22,637 nt of DNA, taken from assembly GCA_036266155.1 (NCBI GenBank), contig DATANR010000492.1, forward strand, positions 1 to 22,637, written 5' to 3'. How positions within the stretch are numbered: the stretch's first letter is position 1; each line of letters opens with the position of its first letter. The notes under the pieces are model-generated. The model was not told the origin of the DNA, made no database searches, and was given only the letters and a program-made list of their open reading frames with translations. Source of the DNA: SIAJ01 sp036266155. Its GTDB lineage: Bacteria; Planctomycetota; Planctomycetia; Gemmatales; Gemmataceae. The position numbers and the translations under genes were made by a program. Positions 6,577 through 15,278 of the stretch are shown here, piece after piece.

Positions 6577-6577
6577 C

Positions 6578-7156
6578 TCAGTCAGTTCCGGCCAGCCAGT
6601 CTTGGAACAACCGGCCCAGTTCCTTCTTCATCCATTTCATCCGGTGGTCGGTGAGCCCGAGAACCGATCGGCAAGCTTCGTCGGTCATACCTTGGTTAGC
6701 CTTCAACAGAAACACTTGCACTAGGCCGCCGGCTCCGCGCCGGCGCAGTAGATCGCAAAACTCCTCGATTAGTTCGTCGTGATCCGGCGTGCAGGCTGGG
6801 GCAGGACAGTCGTCAGGAGAACGGGTACCGTCGTGCCGGCGCGCCCGCGTCCGGCGACGTAGGACTGTGATCACCTGGTTGTTGATACTCGCCCTCAAAT
6901 AGTTGCGAGCGGATCGGAGAGGCGGAAGGTGGCCCGCCCGAAGACGTTTCCACACGTCTACGAGACACGTCTGACGAATGTCTTCTCGGTCTTGCAAAGA
7001 AAGTCCCTTGCCCCGAACCTTAAGGTGCGCGTCGATGAATTGAATCAGCCTTTCCATCGTGCCTTGCGAGTCCGAGCCCTGTTCGGTGACGACTCGTGAG
7101 TCAAAGGGGTGGCCATTCGCGACGCTGGCGGCGAATTCAAGTAGTGCAGTCTTCAT
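6578..7156 (-). CDS. ECF-like RNA polymerase sigma factor (second of the operon)
   Basis: About 192 residues. An N-terminal region resembles sigma region 2 (MERLIQFIDAHLKVRG, then QDREDIRQTCLVDVWKRL, then RSARNYLRASINNQVITVLRRR). An acidic linker PDDCPAPACTPDHDE follows, then a region-4 helix-turn-helix (LVQVFLLKANQGMTDEACRS, then LGLTDHRMKWMKKELGRL). That order and length fit extracytoplasmic-function sigma factors, which direct polymerase to a small regulon. I chose the ATG at 7156 with GAGGG upstream. The frame stays open to 7363 but would then overlap the preceding gene. The start region can fold so that the binding site lies in a hairpin bulge. It is the last gene of the CHAT operon. Confidence 0.78.
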   Translation of the reverse strand: MKTALLEFAASVANGHPFDSRVVTEQGSDSQGTMERLIQFIDAHLKVRGKGLSLQDREDIRQTCLVDVWKRLRAGHLPPLRSARNYLRASINNQVITVLRRRTRARRHDGTRSPDDCPAPACTPDHDELIEEFCDLLRRRGAGGLVQVFLLKANQGMTDEACRSVLGLTDHRMKWMKKELGRLFQDWLAGTD

Positions 7157-7198
7157 GCGGTTAAGCCCTCGGGGTGAATTTGGACACCCCTTAGCCGC
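7157..7198 (-). promoter_or_regulatory. Hairpin around the ribosome binding site of the second sigma gene
   Basis: On the minus strand GGGGTG pairs with CACCCC (plus positions 7185-7190 and 7171-7176). An outer arm GCGGCTAA pairs with TTAACCGC at 7 of 8 positions (7198-7191 with 7164-7157). The Shine-Dalgarno GAGGG (7170-7166) falls in the unpaired bulge between them and the stem ends at the start codon. This could gate translation of the sigma factor. Confidence 0.4.
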
Positions 7199-7265
7199 AG
7201 AAGCCCTCTCCGATTGAAGAAAAATGGAGAAATTTGAAAAGTTTAGAAACTGGCCATCCGCCATT

Positions 7266-8102
7266 TCAACGGCCGGGCCGAACCAAGCAGCGGAAGGAAA
7301 TCCGCTGACCATGACGCTCGTATTCACAATCCAACAGAGATCCTTCGTACTCAAGGCCGGCAAGCTCGAAGTTCAGTCGTTGGTCGCGAATGAAACCGTC
7401 AACGACAACCCCGCCCGGTCCGCGGAGCATGCCGCGACACCGGGCGTCCTTCGTAAGTAACAAAGCGTCAAGCCGCACCTCCAATTGTGGGTGAGGACCA
7501 GTCCAGATCCGGATAAACTCAACCGTGAGTTCGGTACCTCCGTCAGGCAGCGGGCCCTGAACGGCCCAGGCCGGAATGGTTACGGACCACGCCTCCGGCG
7601 GTCGGCTGCTCGCATCGGTCTTGTAGCCGGACAAGGCAGCAGGGAAAAAGGCCGGATCTAGCCAGGTTGGGGGCGGGGTCGCCAGGGCATTACCAGTCCC
7701 AGCTATCCGGCGGACATCTCGTTCGGCGATGATATCCCTGAGCACGCCGAGCCAGTAAGGAGGCAACTCAGCCACCACGACAGACCGCAAACCCATGAGT
7801 GCGGGCGCGGTCAGGGCCAGGTCACAGAGAATATCGGCAGCCAACCCAGCCAGTCCGCTCTTGAGAATGTCTTCCAACTCGTCCGGCGACAGATCCCGCA
7901 CGGTTGTGGGGGCTGTACCGCCTAGCCCCTGAACGATCTGAAGATAGCTCAACATCCCTTCGCGGCTCACGACCGCGCGTTCCAATCCCGCAACCAACCG
8001 GGCGAGGTCATCGGGGGGTGGCCGAAACGTGCGGTCTGTGCTGCGGCCGAGCGCCAGGGCGGCCAGGACTAAGGACAATTTGGGGTCGGCGACGAAAGCC
8101 AT
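7266..8102 (-). CDS. Hypothetical protein between two sigma factors, 278 residues
   Basis: I do not recognise the family. The first 150 residues are rich in leucine and alanine and look helical (SLVLAALALG, DDLARLVAGLERAVV, ELEDILKSGLAGLAADILCD). Residues from about 175 to the end alternate polar and hydrophobic and look like beta strands (AWSVTIPAW, LTVEFIRIW, LEVRLDALLL, INFRCLV-type ending). No membrane segment or signal peptide is seen. GAGG stands 7 bases before the ATG. It lies 54 bp after the first sigma gene and about 110 bp before the second. By position it could be an anti-sigma factor or the protease substrate, as Csx30 is for TPR-CHAT in type III-E CRISPR, but this rests only on context. 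Confidence 0.75.
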   Translation of the reverse strand: MAFVADPKLSLVLAALALGRSTDRTFRPPPDDLARLVAGLERAVVSREGMLSYLQIVQGLGGTAPTTVRDLSPDELEDILKSGLAGLAADILCDLALTAPALMGLRSVVVAELPPYWLGVLRDIIAERDVRRIAGTGNALATPPPTWLDPAFFPAALSGYKTDASSRPPEAWSVTIPAWAVQGPLPDGGTELTVEFIRIWTGPHPQLEVRLDALLLTKDARCRGMLRGPGGVVVDGFIRDQRLNFELAGLEYEGSLLDCEYERHGQRISFRCLVRPGR

Positions 8103-8156
8103 GTTTCGTCCTCAATGTCTGGACTAGGTGTTAGAAGCATTGCCACTCGCAATCGT

Positions 8157-8756
8157 CTAGACCAAGTCCACGAGGTTTGTAATTCCACGTTCGGTCATAC
8201 ACTCTAATAATCGCCGGCGAGCACTAAATCGGTCGGAGTTGCGTTCTTTCTGGCGCGTCAATCGCCAATGTGACAGTTCGTCGGTTGTCGCCAATGGTTC
8301 TGCGACGTGCGCGCATTCCTCCGGAATCACCGAATTAAAGAGTTCGTCGACGAGGGCCGCCCGATCGTGGTCGTTCAGCCGATGACGGCATGGGAGCATG
8401 AGAACGACAAAATCCTCGTATTTCCCACACCCAAACTCGGCTGCGGCGGTCTTATCGAGTCCCGGTGGGATCGTTGTCGCATCGCCCCGATTTGCTCGGG
8501 CACGCCAAATCTCTTTTGAGACGCAACGTTCAACATGCTTGACTAAGGGAGCGGTAATGCCCCCTTTAGAATACCAGGCCTCGCCGTTTTGAAAGGAAAT
8601 GTTACCCCGATGCCTGGGCAAGGTCCGCAGGCGCCAATAGATGACGTTGCACGCTTGCCCGATTAAGTCGTCATCCTCTGACCGAGCAAAGACTTTTTCC
8701 CGTATCGCCGGCCAGTGCTCGACGAACCACAAGTCAAATTCGGGCCAGTCGTCCAC
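8157..8756 (-). CDS. ECF-like sigma factor (first of the operon), divergent
   Basis: A 199-residue protein. Its N-terminal part (LWFVEHWPAIREKVFARSED, then DDLIGQACNVIYWRLRTL) resembles sigma region 2 of ECF factors, including the DDLIGQ acidic helix. An insertion with an FQNGEAWYSKGG stretch follows, then VKHVERCVSKEIWRARANR. The C-terminal part (LNDHDRAALVDELFNS, then TDELSHWRLTRQKERNSDRF) may be a degenerate region 4. Similarity is weaker than for the second sigma factor, so a sigma-like adaptor is possible. GTG is the start at 8756, with GGAGG 8 bases upstream. Only 27 bp separate it from the CHAT gene stop, so the two are very likely co-transcribed. Confidence 0.68.
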   Translation of the reverse strand: MDDWPEFDLWFVEHWPAIREKVFARSEDDDLIGQACNVIYWRLRTLPRHRGNISFQNGEAWYSKGGITAPLVKHVERCVSKEIWRARANRGDATTIPPGLDKTAAAEFGCGKYEDFVVLMLPCRHRLNDHDRAALVDELFNSVIPEECAHVAEPLATTDELSHWRLTRQKERNSDRFSARRRLLECMTERGITNLVDLV

Positions 8757-8783
8757 GCCACGCCCTCCTCGACTGACGTACTA

Positions 8784-11700
8784 TTATGGCAGGCCGTAAA
8801 GTTGGAAGGCAGCGGCCGTGTTCAGACCCACGCCGTCTCCAGGCGTGAAGGCTTTTTGCCAGTTTCGGCGGGCCATGGCAACCGCCCGGCCTCGCAGGGC
8901 AGCTTCCGATGCGGAACGCCGATGCAAGTTCGCTTCCTCGTCTCTCAGCTTGATATACTCTGCCGCGACATCGGTGACGAATTTGGCTGCGTGAACCGTG
9001 TGAATTGGCCAGAGCGCGGCAAAGGTGCTTCGACACCGGCTGACTGCTAGCTCAACGCAGAATCCATCGGCATCAGTCCAGCCTCGATCAGCTACCCTTC
9101 CGACCGAGCAACTCACTTGGACTAGGAATTCGACATTGCTTAAGTCGCACGCTGTTTGACCACCCCGGCCCGTCCGATCCAGGAGATGGCCTCCAGTCCA
9201 GTCCCCATCGGCCAACCGGACGGCCGCCGTTCGGGACGCAAATGGTTGGAACGGAAAGGTCGGTCGGAAGTCAAGGGGCGGACTGGTGCCATGTCCGCAA
9301 ACAGTGACGAGCGGGAATGGGCCATGCGCGGCGAGCGCGCCGGCGAGGCCAGCGTGCGACCCTTGGTCGCTCAAGTGACTCGCGATCGCCTGGTCGCGGG
9401 CAAGTTCCCAGTGTTGGCGATGCAGATAGGCTGCTCCGCGGGCGGCCAGATCAAGGCGTCCCTCGACGTAGGACAGGGCCATGAGCCGCCGTGTAGGTTC
9501 GCGGATCGGTATGTCTACCTCCTTGAGCCATGCGGCAAGCAGGGGGGACAGAACCACCTGGACGGTTCGCACTCGATCGAATAGGCGCCCGCCGTCGACC
9601 GGAAGGAAAGCGAAGGGAACGGCGTGCAGCGCGTCGTCCGGCTGCACGTATAAGTCCGTCTCGGCAAACAGAAACGGTGCGAGCGGCCGGAGATCCCACA
9701 CGTCCGCCACCGCCTTCAAGAACTTCTCGGTGGCGGTGTCGAGGGCTCGTGTGAGGCGTTCGGCTGCGGCCATTACGCTACATGCTGCCGGGAAGCCAGT
9801 GAGGTCGTCCCACCGGGCCAGCGCATCGGCAAGCACAACCGGCATGCCGGCGTTGAAATCAGGCATGCCGCGGCCGAGATAGGCAGCCAGTACACGGCCG
9901 CCTGCACTTTCCAGTCGATCGAGCAGGGAGTTCCAGAAATCCGTAACATCCGCTTGACTTTTTCCGTCCGCAAGCACCCTTCGAAAGTCCTGGAATCGAC
10001 GAGACAAGCCGTCGGCGGTGAGCGGTCCGATGCGAATCAGATGGCACTCGAAGCGATTGACTTCGGGGTCGTGTCTATGCTCGGTCCAAGCTTGATTGAC
10101 TGTCAGCTCATGTCGGACCGCCGCGGCTCGAATCAATGGCAAGGCAGCATCTCCGCTCGTCCCTGTGGCAAGGACCGCGAGGGTATTCTCTTCTCCTTTG
10201 GCGACAAGGGCCCAGTTCAGCCGGCCACTCCTATCGAACCGCACGCGCAGGAACCGATCATGCTCGGCCATTGAGGCCGCGAGGTCGCGGTCTAGCACCC
10301 CACTCTCTAGTGGCCGCCGCAGCAATGCCAAATGGGGCTGGAGGTCGTCCGTAGTCCGCCCCGCCGGCGCGTCCCAATCATCGCCGGACTGATGGGTTCC
10401 GGGGCGATCCTCGCGAAGCAAGACCCCGGCTGGTTCCGATGGACCGGAAACCATAGGTAACGGCTCCCAATCGGTTCGCGGCAGCCATTTTGGATCGATC
10501 GGACCGCGGAATTTGCCCCGGACCTGGAGTCGCTCAAGGAGGAGCCGCTGGCCGAGTTCGGCGTCCCACGCAAGGACCTCGCGCCACAGAGCAGCGGCCG
10601 ACTCGCCGGCCAACCGGCCAGCCCAATAGAACCCGGCCCGCATAACTGCGAAACGAACGCCGAATAATTCGCGGACCAGTTCCAGCCTATGACTTCCCAA
10701 AAGATGCGGGTTGGCGAGTTGCCGACGAACGTATGCGACCGTCCGTCGGCATACGTCGAGTACCCGTTCCTGATCCGAAGCCACGAAACTGTTGAGCCAA
10801 ACCGAGATTAGATTTGGAACGTTCCAGCACGAGATGTCAAATGGATATTCCGAGTCGAGCCAATCGAAATTGCCAGGTTCAGCGCTTAGGAGTCTTGCCG
10901 AAAATGAACTCGGCGTGTCGCTGCCGCCGTGAATCATTCCTTCCGCGGCATTTGAGTATGCCACCAGGTAGTTAAGAATGAAAGAATATGTGTTCGGCTG
11001 AACTGTCTCCCGAAATGCCCGTAGGCTTTCGGTGAGTCCAGCCTCATCCTGCGACTCCGAAACGCCCACTACAGTGCCAAGCCACCGTGCCGCAATTGGG
11101 TATTGTGAACAACCGGCGAGCGCCTTGGCGAGCATCAAGAAATAGTGGACGATGGTGTCGGGAGCGAGGAACTCGCGAAAAGCCAGTGTCTCGTACCACC
11201 ACGCCGCCGTGCAAATATCTCCTGCTTGCCGTTCGATTCCGGCAAACGCCTCCAGTAGCCAAACGGCGCCATACCAATTCGATGAGGGATTGGCGATCAG
11301 CGCATCGGCAAGCTTGGTAACAAAAATCGCCCCGTTGTTGGGCGTCCGGCCCTTCCGGAAGGCGTCCAGTTTTCGCCGCCGCTCGTCGAACGCGCCTTTA
11401 GCGAGGTCAGCGTATTCCAAGCCCGCGAACTCAAGCAGAAGACGCGTGCCGTCTTCGCGGCGTCCGGCGATTAGCAACAGTTTTCCGAGTTTGCCGACCA
11501 ATCCTGCCGCGCCCGCCTCGTTGACCGCCTTCAGGCCTTCGAAGCTCGTCTGCATCTTGTTGCTATCAGAATATTGGGTGATGCCCGAGACGATTTCGGC
11601 AAGTCGTATGGCCTCCGGTAACCGACCGGAAAAACTCAGATGTGCCAAGATCTCGCCGACGTCGTCGATCGCGTTCGCCGGCCGGAAACGACTCAACTGA

Positions 11701-13739
11701 CGGTGCAGACTGCTCAGTTCACTTTCCTGTAACGGCATGTTCAAGTCGATTCCCAACCATGAAGACAGGACTCCGATCGCATGCAACGAACGCCCACAAA
11801 GTTGGAGAGCTTTGGTCAAGCCAAAGACGTACCGGTGTACTGCCGCCTCACCGTACCGTGCCACCAAAGAACCGAATACACTGTTCAATCGTTCCCCGTC
11901 TGTCACGTTGCTCTCCGACAGACCCCCGGAGGCGAGCATGAACTGTCTGGCGTGTTCGCGCCGTCCCACCATCCACAAGTTCTGACCGAGCCAACAGGCG
12001 TCCAACAGATCTGGTCTGCCACGAGGGTGAAGGAGGTCTCGTTCGCGAAGACGGGCGGGCTGTTGAAAGTCTTCGTCCTTCAGCCCGAACCACTCTAAGC
12101 CGTGGCGAAGTCCGGCTGGCGAGTCCCACCCCTGGACCGCAAGTTCCGATACGGCCGCGAGGGTACTCGGGACGGAATGTTCGGGCCACTGCGTTGGATC
12201 GACAGCCATCTGGGCCGTAATAAACATCCACCAGCAGGATCCCGGCATGAAATGCTGACGCATATTCGGCCAGTACGGTCGACATTCGTCATCAAGGTAG
12301 TCAAGGTCGTCGAGGTCGCCGTCAAAGTTGAGGTCGCGGAGGGATTCCCCGGGAGTTCGGCAGCGCCGTTGACCGGCACATACATCAAGGAAACCGGCCG
12401 ACCGTAGGGGGTCGAAAACGCGCTCCACGGTCGCAAGGCGATTGAGGTAGGCCTCCAGCGTCTCGCACCTTGCCAGCACCTCCTCATCGGAACTGATCGC
12501 GTGGTCACGCCAGTTTGTCTCGTTGTACCCGAGCCACCGCGGGCGGTACAGGAGAGTGAGTTTCTGGGGCAAGCTGAGCCAAGTTCGGTCCACCACTGCC
12601 GCGGCCAATTCGGTCCATAGCAACCGCAATCGGTGGACGGGAACCGCCCGGGCCCGATCATTCGCGTGTTGCCAGCGGGAGAACTGGGTGAGCAGCCGAC
12701 CAATTCGAGTCGTCCGGACTGGTACTGGTGGGTCCGCCATGTACCGCGCCCAGCCACCAGTCACTCGGCCGGCCCGCACTGAATCGCCGACCGTCCGATA
12801 GGCGTGCGCCAGTGCGATCATCCCATCCTCAACATCGATCAGGCGCGCGGACCGCTCGGCCCAGCGGGCGGCCGTCGCCGTGAGAACGGCCACCATGGCG
12901 TCATCGGTTTCCCAAGATACTTCCGAGTCGAATATGGCCGTTTCCAACGCACTGACCGCTCCGATGAAATTGCCGACCTCCGCCAGCACGTTGGCCAAGA
13001 GGCGGGCAACGCTTAGGATCTGTGCAGCGCTCGCGCGCGCGCTTAGTCGGTCCCAAGCGGCGCGCATTTGGACCGGGTCAGTGGCCGACAGCGAGTCCAG
13101 GCCAATATATGCCGTCAAGACGGCCACAGCCCGTGGGGCATCGAGATCAATGGCGAGGTGCTTGGCCATCCGCAAAACGAGCGCGGTCACGTTTTGGGCG
13201 ACCCATCCATTCGTCTGCAATTGGGCAAATAGACTCTGGAGTTTATCTGGCCTGTCGTAGTCATCATTGGCCAAACCGATTTCGGCTGCCAGCAGCGACA
13301 CCGTCCTACCGAACAGTTTCAGCCGATAAAAGTGGTCCCCCAGTCGCATTATCCCCAACGCCCGGACCTCAGACGGCCCTGTCTGGCCCGGCTCGGGGGT
13401 GGCGAATCCGTTCGCCAAGCAGTAAATGGCGACCGATGGCCGGTCCATCATTTGAGCCGCAAGGTGGAACCAGTCGTATCTCGTGACTGGTGGCTCGCAC
13501 CCGAGCGCGTCGCGGACTTCGTGGTTTGACGGATGGACCAACTGACCAATTAGGGCGGCGAAATCCGGCTCCGGCCAGGGAACAATATCCCGCTCGATCA
13601 AAGTCAGGTCGCCGTCCAGAAACTGGCGAAGCTGCGCGCGAGGTTCCAAACCCGCGGCGAGGGCAGCCTCCCGCGCCGTCGGGGCGAGCCAAGGAAACCG
13701 GGCGACTCGGTCAGCCAATTCGGACGCGGCGTCGTGCAT
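8784..13739 (-). CDS. Giant helical-repeat (TPR-like) CHAT-domain protease
   Basis: A 1651-residue protein. Roughly residues 1-1150 are alpha-helical repeats of TPR type (for example LARLLANVLAEVGNFIGAVS and LLEAFAGIERQAGDICTAAW). A charged linker follows near 1150-1190, then a caspase-like CHAT domain to the end. The dyad is visible: His1483 in VTVCGHGT and Cys1544 in VQVSCSVGRV, 61 residues apart as in the CHAT family, so it is probably an active cysteine endopeptidase. Aromatic and beta-strand motifs (AVPFAFLPVDGG, FAALWPIHTVHA) also fit. Residues 469-480 form an EF-hand-like loop DLNFDGDLDDLD. The ATG at 13739 has AGGGG about 7 bases upstream. It heads an operon with two sigma factors and an unknown protein. 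CHAT proteins act in bacterial immunity and regulated proteolysis; the trigger here is unknown. No transmembrane segment is seen. Confidence 0.92.
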   Translation of the reverse strand: MHDAASELADRVARFPWLAPTAREAALAAGLEPRAQLRQFLDGDLTLIERDIVPWPEPDFAALIGQLVHPSNHEVRDALGCEPPVTRYDWFHLAAQMMDRPSVAIYCLANGFATPEPGQTGPSEVRALGIMRLGDHFYRLKLFGRTVSLLAAEIGLANDDYDRPDKLQSLFAQLQTNGWVAQNVTALVLRMAKHLAIDLDAPRAVAVLTAYIGLDSLSATDPVQMRAAWDRLSARASAAQILSVARLLANVLAEVGNFIGAVSALETAIFDSEVSWETDDAMVAVLTATAARWAERSARLIDVEDGMIALAHAYRTVGDSVRAGRVTGGWARYMADPPVPVRTTRIGRLLTQFSRWQHANDRARAVPVHRLRLLWTELAAAVVDRTWLSLPQKLTLLYRPRWLGYNETNWRDHAISSDEEVLARCETLEAYLNRLATVERVFDPLRSAGFLDVCAGQRRCRTPGESLRDLNFDGDLDDLDYLDDECRPYWPNMRQHFMPGSCWWMFITAQMAVDPTQWPEHSVPSTLAAVSELAVQGWDSPAGLRHGLEWFGLKDEDFQQPARLRERDLLHPRGRPDLLDACWLGQNLWMVGRREHARQFMLASGGLSESNVTDGERLNSVFGSLVARYGEAAVHRYVFGLTKALQLCGRSLHAIGVLSSWLGIDLNMPLQESELSSLHRQLSRFRPANAIDDVGEILAHLSFSGRLPEAIRLAEIVSGITQYSDSNKMQTSFEGLKAVNEAGAAGLVGKLGKLLLIAGRREDGTRLLLEFAGLEYADLAKGAFDERRRKLDAFRKGRTPNNGAIFVTKLADALIANPSSNWYGAVWLLEAFAGIERQAGDICTAAWWYETLAFREFLAPDTIVHYFLMLAKALAGCSQYPIAARWLGTVVGVSESQDEAGLTESLRAFRETVQPNTYSFILNYLVAYSNAAEGMIHGGSDTPSSFSARLLSAEPGNFDWLDSEYPFDISCWNVPNLISVWLNSFVASDQERVLDVCRRTVAYVRRQLANPHLLGSHRLELVRELFGVRFAVMRAGFYWAGRLAGESAAALWREVLAWDAELGQRLLLERLQVRGKFRGPIDPKWLPRTDWEPLPMVSGPSEPAGVLLREDRPGTHQSGDDWDAPAGRTTDDLQPHLALLRRPLESGVLDRDLAASMAEHDRFLRVRFDRSGRLNWALVAKGEENTLAVLATGTSGDAALPLIRAAAVRHELTVNQAWTEHRHDPEVNRFECHLIRIGPLTADGLSRRFQDFRRVLADGKSQADVTDFWNSLLDRLESAGGRVLAAYLGRGMPDFNAGMPVVLADALARWDDLTGFPAACSVMAAAERLTRALDTATEKFLKAVADVWDLRPLAPFLFAETDLYVQPDDALHAVPFAFLPVDGGRLFDRVRTVQVVLSPLLAAWLKEVDIPIREPTRRLMALSYVEGRLDLAARGAAYLHRQHWELARDQAIASHLSDQGSHAGLAGALAAHGPFPLVTVCGHGTSPPLDFRPTFPFQPFASRTAAVRLADGDWTGGHLLDRTGRGGQTACDLSNVEFLVQVSCSVGRVADRGWTDADGFCVELAVSRCRSTFAALWPIHTVHAAKFVTDVAAEYIKLRDEEANLHRRSASEAALRGRAVAMARRNWQKAFTPGDGVGLNTAAAFQLYGLP

Positions 13740-14321
13740 AATCGACCCCTACTCCACGACACGATTACCTAGATTTCTACTTCGTATATTGCCGCGCCGA
13801 CAAGATGCCGCCCGGATCGTCGCGCTACGCCCCCGATCTCGTTGACTGGCTGCCGAAGCGGACGTCAGTTGGGCTCGCCAATGCAGTCAACCGCCAAGCT
13901 GCCGTTTACCATTTCGTTTCAAGAAAGTCCGCTGAACCGAATCCCAAGGTCGACGAACAAGGTGTGGGGTTCTTTCACCGGATCGTCCCATTGCTGTGGC
14001 GGGGTCCCAAAGGGAGAGTGCGGTTCGGCGTCCGATGTTTCGGTCGGCCCGGCAGGCCCTGCCGCGGTGTTTGCCCTCGTCTGAAGGCGGAAGGACGCGA
14101 CTGTCGGCCGTAGATTGGCTTTCGCCGTCCCCAAACAGGACACCCACTCTGTTTAGTCGCGCTTCGGCTAGCGCGCCGTCGACGATTCCATCGAATGGCG
14201 GCAAAGACGCGTCCGGCCAAGGCAGATGGCCTATGGCGCCCACGGCGAGATTTTTCACCCACGAAATGGCGGTAGCGCGACCAATCCAGTATGGGCCACT
14301 TTCCCCGAAAGAAGGATGACA
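13740..14321. other. Intergenic region between divergent operons
   Basis: About 580 bp between the CHAT operon (minus) and the LysR-like operon (plus). Open frames exist on both strands, the longest being about 100 residues on plus at 13805-14113 and 172 on minus at 13887-14405. Their composition is rich in R, P and G, they resemble no family I know, and the minus frame runs into the LysR-like gene. GTTGACTG (13841-13848) and CAGTCAAC (13884-13891) form a short inverted repeat. Both operons probably have promoters here, but I see no strong consensus. Confidence 0.5.
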
Positions 14322-15278
14322 ATGTACCGCGTGGGTGACCTGCAGATCTTCGGCGAAATCGGCTCCCTGCTGTCGCGGCCCCGCCACGCCTTTGTGAGTT
14401 GGCACGGGCTCGGCAAGCGTCTGCGGGTCGGGGATGACAAGCCCCGCCGCGCGGTCTGCCGCCTAGAGGCCGCCTTCGGCGGGCCGCTTGTGGATGGCCA
14501 AACCGGCCGGTTGGCGCTAACACCGGCCGGCCGCCGAGTGTATGACCAAGTGCGCCGCCTACTCACTCTGTCGGCCTCCCTCGTGGATGCGGATTCGACC
14601 GAGCCGCTGACAGTGGAGATGGACCCGGGCGTCGCCGGCTGGATTGTGCCGGCCATACTGCCGGCGTTCCTCGCCGCTTTCGCCGAAAAGGTCCAACTCC
14701 GAATCTCGCCGCTTGATATGCGTGTCGGGGCCAATGTTACAACCGGGATCACGTCGTTCGGCCTCGGCATCGAGTGCGCTGACGCCTTTCCAAGTGAGTC
14801 GCTCAACACGGGTGCCGCGTGGCACCTCCTGGTGCCACCCTCGCACCGGTTCCTGGAACTGGATCCAGGCGAGATGCCGCAACTTGGAACGGTGGACCGG
14901 ATGATCCTGATTGAAGGGGTGCCGGTCAACGAATCGGATGAAATCATCCAACATGCTCCGGAACGCATTTGGTGTCCGGACTTCATCACGGTTCAGAAGT
15001 TGGTTGCATCCGGGCTCGGAATCGGCATCGTGCCGGAGTTCTTGCTGGATCGAAATGTCCACTCGATCCGGCTTGCCGCCATGCCGCTTGTGCGATTGGG
15101 CCTTTATCTTCCGCGCGACGTTGAAGCTCTCAGCGACCCGGCCAGAATCCTGCTCCAAGCGATCCGTGACTTCATCACGTGTGCTGCCAGCAAGGCGCCA
15201 GATCATGCGGAGGCGGAGTCCGATGAGCTGTCGACCGAGTCAAGTGAAAGCGTGAGAAAGGAAGAGGTGGAAGCGTGA
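14322..15278 (+). CDS. LysR-type transcriptional regulator-like protein
   Basis: A 318-residue protein. The N-terminal winged helix-turn-helix shows the LysR pattern (FGEIGSLLSRPRHAF, then AVCRLEAAFGGPLVDGQTGR, then LALTPAGRRVYDQVRRLL). A periplasmic-binding-like effector domain follows, with GWIVPAILPAFLAAFAEKVQ and the typical VQKLVASGLGIGIVPEFLL near residues 225-245. A hydrophilic acidic tail of about 25 residues ends it. The ATG at 14322 is preceded by GAAGGA at 5 bp, better than the other Mets at 14226 or 14316. Its stop overlaps the next start (GTGA at 15275-15278), coupling it to the ATPase gene. It probably regulates this operon or the divergent CHAT operon; the ligand is unknown. 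Confidence 0.85.
   Translation: MYRVGDLQIFGEIGSLLSRPRHAFVSWHGLGKRLRVGDDKPRRAVCRLEAAFGGPLVDGQTGRLALTPAGRRVYDQVRRLLTLSASLVDADSTEPLTVEMDPGVAGWIVPAILPAFLAAFAEKVQLRISPLDMRVGANVTTGITSFGLGIECADAFPSESLNTGAAWHLLVPPSHRFLELDPGEMPQLGTVDRMILIEGVPVNESDEIIQHAPERIWCPDFITVQKLVASGLGIGIVPEFLLDRNVHSIRLAAMPLVRLGLYLPRDVEALSDPARILLQAIRDFITCAASKAPDHAEAESDELSTESSESVRKEEVEA

Noticed and set aside
7157..7363. Longer start for the second sigma factor at 7363
   Set aside because: The extra N-terminal residues do not match sigma factors and overlap the preceding gene; the ATG at 7156 has a better binding site.
12290..12345. Short GTC/AAGGT repeats resembling a microsatellite or CRISPR-like array
   Set aside because: They are the codons of an Asp/Leu-rich loop in the CHAT protein; there are no regular repeats with spacers.
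13805..14113. 102-residue plus-strand open frame between the two operons
   Set aside because: Rich in R, P and G, with no ribosome binding site, no recognisable motif and a competing open frame on the other strand.
13887..14405. 172-residue minus-strand open frame
   Set aside because: It overlaps the start of the well-supported LysR-like gene and has no family-like segment.
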